Assembly: GCA_946482655.1 (NCBI GenBank)
Contig: CAMLSA010000038.1
Span: 1-27,216, forward strand
Direction of reading: 5' to 3'
Length of the DNA: 27,216 nucleotides
Origin: an uncultured Sphingomonas sp.
GTDB taxonomy: Bacteria > Pseudomonadota > Alphaproteobacteria > Sphingomonadales > Sphingomonadaceae
Below, one piece after another: positions 24,777 through 27,216 of the stretch (the stretch's first letter is position 1; every line of letters starts with the position of its first letter). The notes under the pieces are model-generated. The model had not been told where the DNA came from. It saw nothing but the letters and a program-made list of their open reading frames with translations, and did no database searches. The position numbers and the translations under genes were made by a program.

Positions 24777-27216
<2,440 letters not shown>

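Overview
The window is an ordinary, gene-dense stretch of GC-rich chromosome. It most likely comes from an alphaproteobacterium of the Sphingomonadaceae (Sphingomonas/Rhizorhabdus-like). Evidence for this is the protein sequences of ThrRS, IF-3, GyrB and MutS, a DivL-type pseudo-histidine kinase, the fused glutaredoxin/MauE membrane protein, and the AmgK-MurU cell-wall recycling pair. I see no rRNA, tRNA, CRISPR array, prophage or intact insertion sequence. No gene-free stretch exceeds about 225 bases.

Layout. (1) 1-5088, plus strand: the 3' end of ahcY and a large hairpin, then a tightly overlapping set divL-tsaE-amgK-murU. This set joins cell-cycle signalling, tRNA t6A modification and MurNAc salvage. 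(2) 5089-5197: a short palindromic, REP-like element lies between two convergent gene sets. (3) 5198-8805, minus strand: a DUF898 membrane protein, an M48 metalloprotease, an alpha/beta hydrolase and a TPR protein, read in that order with start/stop overlaps. (4) 8999-12174, plus strand: thrS, a small secreted ABM-like protein and infC, which appears to use a non-canonical start codon. (5) 12214-15483, minus strand: glnD (PII uridylyltransferase) preceded by a small zinc-ribbon DUF983 membrane protein. (6) 15565-16905, plus strand: a MocR-type GntR/aminotransferase regulator, divergent from DUF983. (7) 17000-20443, minus strand: the glutaredoxin-MauE fusion and mutS. (8) 20532-22808, plus strand: maeB, the NADP-type malic enzyme with a phosphotransacetylase-like tail. 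(9) 22853-23578, minus strand: an unrecognised exported protein. (10) 23690-27216, plus strand: recF and gyrB. GyrB is cut by the window end and seems to be expressed from a strong promoter as a leaderless mRNA.

Most genes are core functions: translation (thrS, infC, tsaE), DNA repair and topology (mutS, recF, gyrB), nitrogen signalling (glnD), central carbon metabolism (maeB) and the methyl cycle (ahcY). I do not find a convincing new multi-gene system. The items most worth a second look are the tyrosine in place of the phospho-histidine in DivL, the palindromic element at 5092-5196, the infC start, the leaderless gyrB arrangement, the Grx-MauE fusion and the secreted ABM protein inside the thrS-infC unit.
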